Assembly (NCBI GenBank): GCA_964020155.1
Contig: OZ026554.1
Location: 1,266,747 to 1,330,746, forward strand
DNA length: 64,000 nt
Source of the DNA: Chondrilla cf. caribensis
Lineage: Eukaryota; Porifera; Demospongiae; Chondrillida; Chondrillidae
Direction: 5' to 3'
Shown: positions 45,213-56,107 of the stretch, in pieces
How positions within the stretch are numbered: the first letter of the stretch is position 1
Layout of the letters: every line of letters starts with the position of its first letter
Made by a program: the position numbers and the translations under genes
The notes under the pieces: generated by a model
What the model was told of the DNA's origin: nothing
Databases searched by the model: none
What the model saw: only the letters and a program-made list of their open reading frames with translations

Positions 45213-46262
45213 ATGGGCGCTTGTTATTCGCTTTCTGGCGAGCAGGAAAGGTCAATCTTAAATGTTCTCCCATTCTTTCTATCCTCGGTCAAGAGAGGGA
45301 GGACGCGTCGGCGCTGCATGGCTACATGCATTCCAGTAATCGACTTGTCGGATCCAGACCGACAGGGAAATGGCAGAAAGCTCGCTAAGGCCATGGAAAC
45401 GATTGGATTCGTGTACCTCGACAACATTCCGGGATATAACGAGGACTCAGAACAGGCGCTTCTAAAAGCTGCTGAGTGGTTCTTCTCCCTCCCGTTGGAA
45501 GAAAAGATTCGCGTTTCACCAAAGAATTGGAATAAGGACGCTCTCGGTGTGTACAGAGGATACGTTCCTATAGACACGGAGAAAGGTCACCTCAGGGAGC
45601 AGTACGAGACAGGAGAAACGCTTCCGGAAGACGATCCCGAGGTTGTTTCCGGTAATCCCCTCTATGAACCCACCCCTTGGCCTAATGAAGAAGGAGCCAG
45701 TGTACCTTTCCATCGAACAATGGCGGCACACCACGAAGCAATGTTGAAGGCTGGCATGGATTTCTTGCGATTGCTAGCCATTGGATGGGGTCTCCATGAA
45801 AATACTTTTGATGACAGGTTCCTTCCGAAATCCATTTCAAGTCTTCGTATCATGCACTATCCCACTTATGGGGACACCGAGACTCCCACCTTCACCTGTG
45901 AGGAACACATTGATACTGTCTTTGTCACACTGCTGGCAACTTTTTCTTACGATGGTTTGGAAATCCAGAGGGAGGACGGCACATGGATGTCAGTAGCCCC
46001 ACGTCCAGGATCCATGATTGTAAACATTGGTGATCTATTGTCCAGAGTCAGTGGTGGAAAATTCAAAGCGACGTGTCATCACGTTCGTGACATAAAGAGA
46101 GACAGATTCTCTGTCCCATTCTTCTTTGAGCCGCGTTTTGATGCTGTATTTGAATTCCCACAAGAAAGAACATCCATTACTTATGGTCCATGGTCCATAA
46201 AGAGACTGAGGAGACACAAGTATCAATTTGCTCACCTTCCAGACTACCCACTACAGCCTTGA
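45213..46262 (+). CDS. 2-oxoglutarate/Fe(II) oxygenase, isopenicillin-N-synthase-like
   Basis: Single-exon frame of 349 residues with DIOX_N at the N-terminus (IPVIDLSDPDRQ ... GFVYLDNIPG) and the jelly-roll oxygenase core. The iron triad is H232-x-D234 (EEHIDT) and H289 (ATCHH), and the oxoglutarate-binding R298-x-S300 (RFSVPFF) follows. Family members oxidise small molecules with oxoglutarate and oxygen; the substrate cannot be told here. The family usually starts close to the IPVIDLS motif, which would favour Met36 (45318). The longer start adds 35 residues beginning MGACYS, a possible myristoylation and palmitoylation signal. Lack of introns could mean a retrocopy or old transfer, but nearby intronless genes make that weak. 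Confidence 0.9.
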   Translation: MGACYSLSGEQERSILNVLPFFLSSVKRGRTRRRCMATCIPVIDLSDPDRQGNGRKLAKAMETIGFVYLDNIPGYNEDSEQALLKAAEWFFSLPLEEKIRVSPKNWNKDALGVYRGYVPIDTEKGHLREQYETGETLPEDDPEVVSGNPLYEPTPWPNEEGASVPFHRTMAAHHEAMLKAGMDFLRLLAIGWGLHENTFDDRFLPKSISSLRIMHYPTYGDTETPTFTCEEHIDTVFVTLLATFSYDGLEIQREDGTWMSVAPRPGSMIVNIGDLLSRVSGGKFKATCHHVRDIKRDRFSVPFFFEPRFDAVFEFPQERTSITYGPWSIKRLRRHKYQFAHLPDYPLQP

Positions 46263-46534
46263 GTATGTATGACTGTGTAAGCCTCTCCTGTACACTTTGT
46301 GATTACTTCACGACATTGTGGAATATATTTAAATTTATATTATAATTATTAAATTAAATAACATAATATTATTATAATGATCATTTGTGGTTAATTAATA
46401 GTATAAGATTAAAATAACTAGTAGCCGCTCTAAGCATTCATATCAAATAGCAAAATAATATGATATCGATATCCTTTCTTATAACTTAATAATTAGAACA
46501 AATTCTTTAATAATGTTAGTGATATTATTCCTTC
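46263..46534. other. Short AT-rich intergenic gap between convergent genes
   Basis: 272 bp between the stop of the oxygenase and the stop of the amidinotransferase; ATTAAA-type signals occur on both strands (around 46346-46356, plus; 46506-46511, minus). Confidence 0.5.
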
Positions 46535-47414
46535 CTAGTAATGTTTCTTGAATGCCATTGGAATATACGTCTGAAGGCTACCACGACGACGGATGTCACA
46601 TGTCCAGCAGTGAAATCCTCCACCTAAGTAGTTGGCATTTCTGATGTTGACTGGAACTGGAGTTATCCCAACATCTTCAAACATCTTCCTTATGGTAGTC
46701 TCTTCTTTTTCAACCAGCACACGCTTCTCATCCAACATAACAACATTCATTGAAAGCCAGTCATTTGGCACAAGCGGGTGATCTGTAAGAAATTTAATTT
46801 CGAATTCATCCATTTTTAGACCCAGACTGCATGATCATATGCTGTGATTAATCAACGACTTGACAGTGTATGAATGCCTTCGTGTATATGTACAACATTG
46901 CAGATATGTAGGCATTTTGACCATCTAACCTAGGAAGGCGGCCAGACCATACATAAAGGATCCATTATTATCACTTCACAAGTTTACCATTCGGAGTAGG
47001 TGCAAAGAGCACTCTCCAGCCTGCTTTTTTGAACTGTTCTATCTCATAGCAAGGCCTTGAAGGATTACTGATGACCATGCCAGGTCCGATGATGTTGAAC
47101 GTTGTGTCAATGTGCATGGGGTTGTGGTCTCCAAAGGTGAGGGTATGGAGACGAATCCCTTTTGCAGCCAGATGACGTCTCATCCACTCAATACCCAAAT
47201 CATTTGTAACCTAGTAGAAGGTGATATAATATAATACTGAACAATTATTAAAGATTAATAAATTCCATTATTCATGTTTGTTATAAACAATAAGTATATT
47301 GAATTCATGATTCATGTTTAATAAATATACGTACTCCCATGTACTAATGTTACCTCTGCATATATGTTGTCAATTGATGGTACATTAATTTGACATTTGC
47401 AAATAACTTGCCAA

Positions 47415-47481
<67 letters not shown>

Positions 47482-50400
47482 CATGCCTGTGTGTGCGTGT
47501 GTGCGTGTGCGCACGCGTGTGTGTGTATGTGCATGCGTGTGTGCATGTGCGCACGCGTGTGTGTATGTGCATGCGTGTGCATGCGTGTGTGTGCATGCAT
47601 GTGTGTGTGCGTGTGTGTGTGTGCATGTGTGTGTGTGTTGTACATACATGTGTGTGTGTGTGCAATACCATGTGTGTATGTGCATGTGTGTTAGCTCCTT
47701 CTTAACTTGGTCCGACACAATTATTATTAGCCTTCCTAATATTCAGGTGTATAATAACACAAGTACTGTACTATTCAAGTTTAACTGTATATGATAATAC
47801 AGCTTCAATACAATTTGGAATGTTAATAAACAATTACAGTGGAGTGTGGAAGGTATTTCATGAATAATTAAATCAGCCATGTTAAGGTCATTATATTATG
47901 TCAATCTTACTCACATGGCTTCTCCGCACAAAGACATCTCTACCAGCTCGTATGAAGTCGGCAGCTTCAAAGCAGATCTCGCGTTCTGTTATTATGAATT
48001 TGCCTTGTTTGGCTAGTTTCTTGCGTTCTTCAATGTCAGTAATAGGATAATCCTACAAGTACATGTGCAATGACATGGAACGCAGAGTGTGCATAAAAAT
48101 AAGCCTAGGGTGGGTGGTCACACGTTCATGGAGTTTACGGAACAAAATGGCTGCCTAATACTCCTCCCTTGAGTATGCATCAACTCATGCTCTATACAAT
48201 ACAAATTCTCAGAAGTATATATAATAGAAGTTATATCAACATACAATACCAATAATAACACGACTTTTGTGTAAAAAAATCTCTATCAAAATATGGCATA
48301 ATGTGTTACCCTTATGAGGAAGTGTACATGAGAAGACAATCACAAGATAGGAGGTACACAGATGCTTTGGTGGTACTAGTGGCCCAGGGGTAAAAGGAAG
48401 GTATAAAATCATCGGGGAGTCAGCATCAATCAGATTTTTGAAGAAGAAAATCTCTTCTGAACGATTTAGCAGACACTGGTACCACCAAGAAGCTGAAGCT
48501 GTGATAACACACGCTATCCTAGTAGTGTTTAGAAATTTAGTGATTGGAATCATACAGATCAGACACAGTGACACGAGTGGCCTTTGTTTATCATCCTAAA
48601 GCATAAAGTGGAAGCTGCTAATTTCAATCATGTGGTCAATCATTTACAGATAGTCATGCACTGCCAAGGTATAACACTTCAACCCTGTTGACAACAACAA
48701 AATGGCCGCCGAAATTAAGGCTGATTTTTTAATATGCTTTCCCCTGCAGATGACATTTCAAGCAAAAGAAATATACGCCAACTCTACAGGCATGTTTTAC
48801 TCCACGTTTCCTATTTTGAATATCGCTATTTTACTTCAGTAATGGTAAATTGCGGCTCCAATAAACCGTATGAAATCAGTTAATGTCTTTTTTCCAGTGA
48901 GTTGCATAAAAGCTGCTGCGCATGCCATATTTTATATTAAACATTAAAAGATAAACAAAGATGATGCCTATATAAATCTCCACCAAATATTCCTTCATTG
49001 CAATGCGATCACACAAATGTCACAAGTTGATCATTACGTCATTGTTATGTGTCACATCCCAGTATAGCTATGTAGGTTCACAGTAAGTGCCCAATGCTCA
49101 TCCTTAAGACGATTCACTATCCTATATTTACCTACTGGCGCAATTCTCAAGAAATATACTACTTTTTCAACTGCAAATTTCGCGAATGCTGTTGTGACTG
49201 TTTTTAAACAAGTGTGATCATCAGGTGAATTGCTCGTGACTCACCTACATATTAGGTAATTTGATGTTTACACAACTTAAAAACCACAGGATAATTGATA
49301 ATCCCAACGATGGTGACATATCTTCAAATGCATGGTAAGAGAATTTTCTAAAATCTGTTAGACTTTTTCCACAGACATGTCAAGTGTATGTATGCATGTG
49401 CATGCAAAATAATTATGGCTATGAAACTTTACTGTGCCATGTATAACATCTTACTTGATCAAACAATTGATCTGTCATGAGTGGTTTAGGTGCTGTGGTG
49501 ACTATAGCTCCCTTTTTGAAATATTCTGTCATTAACTTCCTGTAAGCCCTGTATTCAAAGAATCGTGTCCGCCATCCCATTGGTGCTTCGATGATCTCAT
49601 TACCAATAACCGTCCAGATGTCCCTTGGGAAGCAACCATATATACCTACACACGTGGATATGTCTAAATTATCCTAGTACCAAATTCAATTATAATTAAA
49701 AAATAATATTTATAATATTATTGTGTTCCATGAGGTAGATCCAAGGAGAGATGTAGCTCACATAAATTATGCAGGATTCTATATAACATGCATGCATGCA
49801 TACATGTATAGTACCTGTTGACCTGAAATCAGGAGTTGTATATTCCATACTGAAGTCCATTGGTTCCGGACGCCGTACAGTAACCCCTTCCTGATGTAGT
49901 ATGCTACACAGTTCGTCCATTTCTGTCCTAGCTTTACGTAGAATTTCTTCAGGATACGACTTCCCCGCATTGTGCTTCATAATATCCCAGTGCTTGGTTC
50001 CAAATTTATGAGCCTTGAATAAAAGGGAGAATTAATATTATCATGATGTATTGCAGTGCTTTACCCCACTTAAATCACACTTGTGACAAGCCTACGAGTT
50101 ATAAATCATATTATATTATAATAGTTTAACTTCTACTAATTGATAACATGATCTGTATATGTATTCATGTCACATTATGCCTGCACATTTTGTAGACTCA
50201 TAAAATAATCCTCTAGAATGACTCACAAATGCAACAGTAACTACACTAATATATGTACCTGGATTTCCCTGGTTAGCTTCGGTAGAGTAGCTCCGTCTGG
50301 AATTCCCACAATAACCTCCTCAAGAGGGTCCCACTCATTCCAAGAGTTCACAGGACATTCAACCGCTGTCTCTGTTAGCAAGTGGCCATCTTTATTCACC

Positions 50401-50692
50401 ACTGTTGCTCCACTTAGGTCGGGTCCAGTGGAATAGTAATTGCTGAATCTGCATGATATTAATAAATGATTATAGATCAATATTTCTCAATAATTTTGAT
50501 TTGCTGCAGACAGAATATGTACAGTATAGACTGCTTTCAAATTAATTTTATTTGAACAACTATAATGGTTGTAGCAGGTGGTGCATGTCTTTATGCAATT
50601 GTAACTTACTGGCATTTGAGAGAAGAGATTTTTGGGAATCTGGCTGAGAAACACCTGAACCTAAATACTTGTCCAATTCGTAAACAAGACAT
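46535..50692 (-). CDS. GATM: Glycine amidinotransferase, mitochondrial
   Basis: Makes guanidinoacetate from arginine and glycine, the first step of creatine synthesis, in the mitochondrial intermembrane space. Seven exons: 50692-50610, 50448-50259, 50013-49815, 49645-49455, 48052-47915, 47210-46988, 46782-46535. Phases 2, 0, 1, 0, 0 and 1 agree throughout and the product is 423 residues, the same length as the vertebrate enzyme. The start at 50692 gives an arginine-rich presequence ([19 protein letters not shown]); the longer ATG frame upstream (MATLFAFPYS) is out of frame with exon 2 and is rejected. Family landmarks are [58 protein letters not shown] and the catalytic-cysteine motif [10 protein letters not shown] (Cys about 400). 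No damage seen. Confidence 0.96.
47418..47690. repeat. (GT)n and TGCATG/GCGTGT-rich microsatellite in a GATM intron
   Basis: A pure (GT)n run of ~60 bp passing into alternating purine-pyrimidine sequence with CG and CA steps (gcgcacgcgtgtg). It lies in the intron between exons 6 and 5. Confidence 0.95.
48053..49454. other. Long GATM intron without recognised gene
   Basis: No recognisable gene or repeat. An open frame at 48236-48574 (minus) has no resemblance to known proteins and no supporting signals. Confidence 0.5.
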
Positions 50693-51141
50693 TTTCGATA
50701 ACTTTTCGAAAAATTAATGCTGTATGGGAAGGCAAACAAAGTAGCCATGATTCAACCCCCAAATTTTATCTTTCCCTGGTATCACAGGAACTTCTACACT
50801 CCGGTTTAGTATAGGGTCGACCTCCCCCCGTAAAATTCTCTAACGATATCGGTATCCCCAAGTTCGTATCACTGAGTGAATATGGCATCCCCCAAAACTC
50901 GCATTAGCAATTCTCTGTGACAACTCTACTGTTAAGATAAGTAGGGTACTGAGAGCGGGGTAATTTGAAAAATGGGGTAATTTGAAATAATTTCTCCTTA
51001 TCGGCTCGCATTCAACGAAGAATAGCAGGAATACCCTGAAAACGCATAACAACAAAGCATAGTGTGTGACGATCGTCTACATGTAAAAACGACGGTAGAA
51101 GACAATGGACTAAAGAGAATAGCGTACAAAATACGGATATA
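50693..51141. other. Upstream region of GATM, up to the pogo transposon
   Basis: About 450 bp with no gene. No TATA box is clear; the GATM promoter should lie here. The transposon begins after a TA at 51140-51141. Confidence 0.5.
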
Positions 51142-53974
51142 AGGTACACGTGGGTTATATGGGACACTTATGTATTTCTGCCCAAAGCCATATTATTGGA
51201 ACATGATAGGAAGTTCAAACTACACCTGAAGCCTTATACAAGTTATCTATTTGACATGTATTAAACATGCAACAAAAATTAATTTCTCTTAGTTTCTATG
51301 CAACATTTTGTGTAATCATTTAAAACAACAATTATGAGACAATGCATGTTTAATGAGACAATAATGATAAAAACAGTAAAACAACTCAAAAAGTGCAAAT
51401 GCTTTATTATAATAGCTAGTTTTCACACTGTCACATAGACTAAGTACATTGCTGACAAAAATATTCTTCTGGTATGTCCCTTCCTGTGGTCAGATTGGTG
51501 CAGTTCACATGATACCATGTATTGCAGCCATCACAACATATCCACAGCAAGTCATCGTCACCATACATTTCATGACATTCAGGACACTGTGCATAGCTAG
51601 AATCACTTCCCAACAGAGAGTCATCTTCATTCTCCAACACCATTTTCTTGTTCTTGGACTGCTTCCTACCCGGTAGTTTACCTGTTGTGTGTTTTTTAAT
51701 GCCTCTTCCAACTGCCGACTTTCTCACTGTTTTTTTCTTCATATGTTGTTCATTATCTGTGCTGTTCTTCGCCTTTGCCTTCTTTTTCTGCTGTCTTTCT
51801 GCCTTTTTCTGCTCCTTTTCTTTCTTCAACAGTTCCTTTTCTTTCTTTTTATGTTCCCGTTCCAATCTTTTTGTGATTTTGACTGCCTCTTCTTCAGCTT
51901 TTTTCACCTGTTTTCTCTTCAGCTCCTCCAACACTTCTATGTCAGTGATAACCCGTGCCTTACTGTTGAGTGCTGTACGTTTTTTATGTTTTGAGGGCTT
52001 AGGTTGAGGAAGAACAAGTAATTCCCTCAGGACATCTGAAGAACTGCAGCTAGACACAGTTGTGTTTGAAGGAATTGACTTTGGAGCCTGGGTAACAACG
52101 GAACCACTGGAATTGGCTTTCCTGTTTTCTTGGAAGTTAGGCTCTGCTGTACTAGGGTGCTTAGCTTGTGAGAAGTTACGAGCTGCCTCGGGATGATTTA
52201 ATTGAAGCCAAGTTACATAACTACAGTCGTATACATCATAACCTTCTTCATAGCGTGTTTGATACAGAGCTTCTTGCTCTTTTGTAAAGATCGAGGGGAG
52301 CAACTTCTCCTCAGGTTGAGAATCGGCACTGCTGGAGAGTGTGAAATCACTGCTGGAGTGGGACAGACTAGGGTTCTTCGGTCGAACTGCCTTTGAGGGA
52401 GCAAGTTGTCGATCACTGACCTCCCCAGGATTGATTGGATAAATGCCGCATTTTCTGAATCCACTCATTATGTTTAGTGGTGTCATGGACTGTGGCCAAG
52501 CTTCTGCAACAAGTGAAGCGATGACGTCTGTTGTTATTACACGACCTGGGTAGGTGGTAAGGTATTTGTGACACGCTTTAGAAAAGAACGTCTTGAATGA
52601 TTTGAATACTCCTACATCCAAGGGTTGCAAAATATGCGTGGTGTGGGCTGGAAGACAGAGGAGATGTACATCATTGGTGCGAGCCAGCTCGAGAATTTCT
52701 ATTGAAATATGCGATGCATGCCCATCTTCAATTAAAAGCACGGGTCTGGTAGGAGGGATATTTGCTAGAAACCATTGAAACCATTCCATGTATATTTCTT
52801 GAGTAATCCAGCCATTTTCACTGTTCTTGAACAAAGAACCTGGAATACATCCCATCTTTAGGTTATCTGGAACTGCTTTCTTCCTTGGATATATCATCAT
52901 CGGTGGTAAAGCAAATCCAGTGGCAGACACACAAGACAAAATTGTGTGGTTTTTGCCCTTTTCTGCTGCTGTAACGGACCATAGTGTTCTTCGACCAATC
53001 TCTGCAACCACTTTTCCAGGCTTATGTACGACAGAAATCCCAGTTTCATCAGCATTAAAAATTTGCATGGGTTTAGATAAAAGATTGAGACGAGCATAGA
53101 TGGCACCCAACTTAGCAAAAAAGTCTTTGATAACGTCCTCATTTGCACAGAATGCCCGACAAAATGAAAGGGGTTGTGGGATGCGAAGTGTAAGACGAGG
53201 ATGTCTAGCTCGAAATCCGTCAAACCACCCACGTCCTGCCATACCATCATGAAATGGATGTTGTCTGCCACATTTCTCCACAATATTGAAGGCAAGGCGC
53301 ATAATGTCTTCTCTGGTCAGTCCGAAACCCATATCAGCCATATTCATTATGTATCTCTCCAAGGACTCTTCTTCTTCAAGGGTTAAAACAGTAGGAGGAC
53401 CTGGCCTACAAATTGGTTCCACGGTTCCAATTATTCGTCTCCTCAAAGATTCAACCGGGACATTGTGCAGTCTTGCCGCTTCTCTGAGGCCTTTGCCTTC
53501 TTCCACATACTTAATGGCAGCAACCATGCTTTCATCGCTCCACAGTCTCCTCTTCTTTCCATCTTTGGACGATGACATTTCCCTATACAATCATCAGAAT
53601 GAATGTTTTTTCGTGAGTTAATTATTCGGTTATAAATTTACTAATAATGGTGGATCAATCTAAGAGCATACAAAAACATCAAACAGTGTTGAACACTGCC
53701 AAAACACGTACCTGTGTATGTACACGTGTGAGAGATCCGTAACAAATACGCTTTCAGTCGAGGTTGAAGTATAATCACCGTTCGCGCACGCGGGTCGGGG
53801 ATTCGGTTTTGCGCATGCGCATTATAATGCCTAACTTACGAAGGATTGCCGTCTTACGCGAAGCTACATTGATAGCAGGTTACCTCTTACAAGACCAGTT
53901 TATACTATGAATTGTACAATGTTTCTTTCTAATGTCCCATAATACCGTCTGTCTCATGTTACTAGCACTTACCC
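51142..53974 (-). mobile_element. Complete pogo/Tigger-like DNA transposon
   Basis: The ends are imperfect inverted repeats: left aggtacacgtgggttatatg, right (reversed) gggtaagtgctagtaacatg; about 15 of 24 bases from GGTA to GACA agree. TA flanks both sides (51140-51141 and 53975-53976), the expected target duplication. It encloses one intact transposase. Divergence between the two ends suggests it is not brand new, yet the reading frame is unbroken. Confidence 0.7.
51440..53578 (-). CDS. Pogo-like DDE transposase with C-terminal PHD finger
   Basis: 712 residues from the ATG at 53578 (MSSSKDGKKRRLW). Order: psq-type helix-turn-helix (SDESMVAAIKYVEEGKGLRE ... VPVESLRRRI), CENPB/Tc5-like second DNA-binding domain (REDIMRLAFNIVE ... 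GRGWFDGFRARH), DDE catalytic core with NADETG, LLIEDGHASH and THILQPLDVGVF (third acidic residue Asp), a Ser-rich linker, a long Lys/Glu-rich coiled coil (KKAEEEAVKITKRLEREH onward), and a PHD finger (CPECHEMY, CCDGCNTWYHVNC, FCQQC). The core cuts and pastes DNA; PHD fingers read histone tails, so a role in target choice is inferred. The frame is intact. It could be an active transposase or one co-opted by the host. Confidence 0.93.
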   Translation of the reverse strand: MSSSKDGKKRRLWSDESMVAAIKYVEEGKGLREAARLHNVPVESLRRRIIGTVEPICRPGPPTVLTLEEEESLERYIMNMADMGFGLTREDIMRLAFNIVEKCGRQHPFHDGMAGRGWFDGFRARHPRLTLRIPQPLSFCRAFCANEDVIKDFFAKLGAIYARLNLLSKPMQIFNADETGISVVHKPGKVVAEIGRRTLWSVTAAEKGKNHTILSCVSATGFALPPMMIYPRKKAVPDNLKMGCIPGSLFKNSENGWITQEIYMEWFQWFLANIPPTRPVLLIEDGHASHISIEILELARTNDVHLLCLPAHTTHILQPLDVGVFKSFKTFFSKACHKYLTTYPGRVITTDVIASLVAEAWPQSMTPLNIMSGFRKCGIYPINPGEVSDRQLAPSKAVRPKNPSLSHSSSDFTLSSSADSQPEEKLLPSIFTKEQEALYQTRYEEGYDVYDCSYVTWLQLNHPEAARNFSQAKHPSTAEPNFQENRKANSSGSVVTQAPKSIPSNTTVSSCSSSDVLRELLVLPQPKPSKHKKRTALNSKARVITDIEVLEELKRKQVKKAEEEAVKITKRLEREHKKKEKELLKKEKEQKKAERQQKKKAKAKNSTDNEQHMKKKTVRKSAVGRGIKKHTTGKLPGRKQSKNKKMVLENEDDSLLGSDSSYAQCPECHEMYGDDDLLWICCDGCNTWYHVNCTNLTTGRDIPEEYFCQQCT

Positions 53975-55518
53975 TATGTAAGTACTTTCATGCGCTAAAA
54001 TTTCACCCTGATGAAACTCACAGCTCTGGCAATATCCTGAAATAGCCCAGGCAATCCTGAAGACATGGTGCAAAATAAATCAACTGAATTGTTGAAACTG
54101 TCGAGCAGCATCGAAAACTATCGCGTACTGCCGACTTGCACTTACAGGAAGAATTCGTATGAAGGCAAACGCGGAGGGTGTCACATTCTTCCCGTCGTTA
54201 CGGTAGACATGATTTTTACCTAATCTGACAGAGCATTACCTCCCCTCACTTTTTGGTGAAAACCGCTTACCTCGGTCTTTTAGTTTTTAGTTTTTGGGAG
54301 CCACGGCGTCGAAATTCTGTATATATATATTATTATTATTATTATTATTAGATATTACAGTGCTTTGGTAGGGTTTCCCCAAAACAGCACTACACATATA
54401 TAAGTAAATGTACATACACAGATAACCACTAACTGACAGATGAAAATAAAATTAAATAATGGGGACTCCAAGGGAGTGACATAAGAAAGTAGCAAGTACA
54501 TCAAAATCTACAGTCTATATAAATTATATCCCGAATTCCCCCGCTTTACCCTATATATTAAAGACCTAGATACAAAAACTGTATACTTCGGGGATATCAT
54601 AATTCCAGACACTTCAGCATTACCTTCTGAACAGATTGGTAAACAGTGAGCATATACCACTGAGGGCCGTGTCTTACCTGATCTACAAAGATTAACTCTT
54701 AACTCAAGAGCTATATGAGCTATATGAACAATAGTTTCTTGCAAATAATACGGCAAGACGAGTTAACTATCAGAATTAGGTATACTATCCGATATTAGGC
54801 TTGTTCGCTTATAATAATACTATAGAACGATGAATTGAAACTCGCCAAATTCGAAGTTGTGCTATTCAGAACTGTATTTGCTGAGCCATGCAATACCTTT
54901 ACCTATCAATGTTTTTCAATATCCTTGTGCTAGGTACCTGCATGGCTCTAATCAGCAATTTTATATTTGAGGGTCACAAGCAGTACATGGTACCCCCTTA
55001 CCATAGGCTGGCATGGCCAACCCTTTTTCAGCTGCCAACTTTATGATAGGAGCTGATTATCACTAATTCCGCCATTCTCCTCACCAAAACCACAATCAAG
55101 CAAATCCACCAGCAGATCCACAGGAAGTAATTGAGTGGAACAGGAAACCACCCCATCCTAGTACCCAAAACCTTCACTCCATGACAATTTGTCCTTCAAG
55201 AGTACCTTAAATGTGAAATGGACTCTGGAGTCTTCTCTAAAAACTCCATGTCATGTCTTTTGGATGACTATCTGGTCTATATTAAAAGTGAGAATGATAT
55301 CCGGTTAACCCTATACTACTGCTCATTTACAATCAATCTGAAAATTACAGTAGAATCCCAGTACTAGTTTTATCATAGATCTTCAATACACGGTATGGAA
55401 GATCTATGGTTTTAGTAACAACCCTTTCACGCGTGTACTGCGCCACTTACGTATATCACGTGACATTCAGGCGGCAAAACTAGTGTTTGTACAGCCATAC
55501 ACAGTCAGCTAGTGAATA
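53975..55518. other. Intergenic region between the pogo element and RECQL4
   Basis: No gene supported. It contains a short (ATT)n run at ~54325-54350 and the dispersed repeat at 55110-55265. The last ~130 bp before RECQL4 have a CACGTGAC E-box (55457-55464) and higher CpG, and are a candidate promoter. Confidence 0.5.
55110..55265. repeat. Dispersed repeat, copy 2
   Basis: Shares phrases in the same order with ~36085-36230 (aggaagtaattgag, aacaggaaacc, acccaaaaccttcactc, tcaagagtacct, aatgtgaaatggactctgga). No coding potential. Confidence 0.6.
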
Positions 55519-55935
55519 ATGGACGTCAATTCTACTGGGTGTAGTGAGCGTATACTAACTGTAAGGAAGAAGATTAAGGCTTTCGAGAGGCAGTTCGAGA
55601 AAGAAAATGGAAGAAACCCAACGATAGTGAGATAACTGTTACCCTGCGACGTCAACATTGTAATTTATGTTACTTCGTGCACGATTATGTTCAGCGTATG
55701 TGTTTGGTGGAAAACGAATGTTTTTGTTTGAAGTGATCAGAATGTATCTGTGAATGTGTTCATTCTCGTTTTCTTCCCTTTTCCTACTGCTCTGTCTGGT
55801 TTCCATACACGTCCCGGTTTTCCACTTAGAATGATGCATCAGTTGAAATGTCAGGTGCGTGCCATATCGTAACATTATGAATAGTCTCTACTACGGAGAA
55901 TTCCATGATTACATGATCTAGTTTGTAATGATTTA

Positions 55936-56023
<88 letters not shown>

Positions 56024-56054
56024 TGTGTGTGTGTGTGTGTGTGTGTGTTGTGTG

Positions 56055-56107
<53 letters not shown>

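Noticed and set aside
48236..48574. 112-codon minus-strand open frame in a GATM intron
   Set aside because: No family resemblance and lies wholly in an intron; probably chance.
50560..50748. ATG frame starting MATLFAFPYS as the GATM start
   Set aside because: Its phase does not match the second exon. The frame starting at 50692 splices in phase and yields a typical mitochondrial presequence and the standard protein length.
53286..53621. Plus-strand frames across 51,449-53,621
   Set aside because: Shadows of the transposase gene on the opposite strand.
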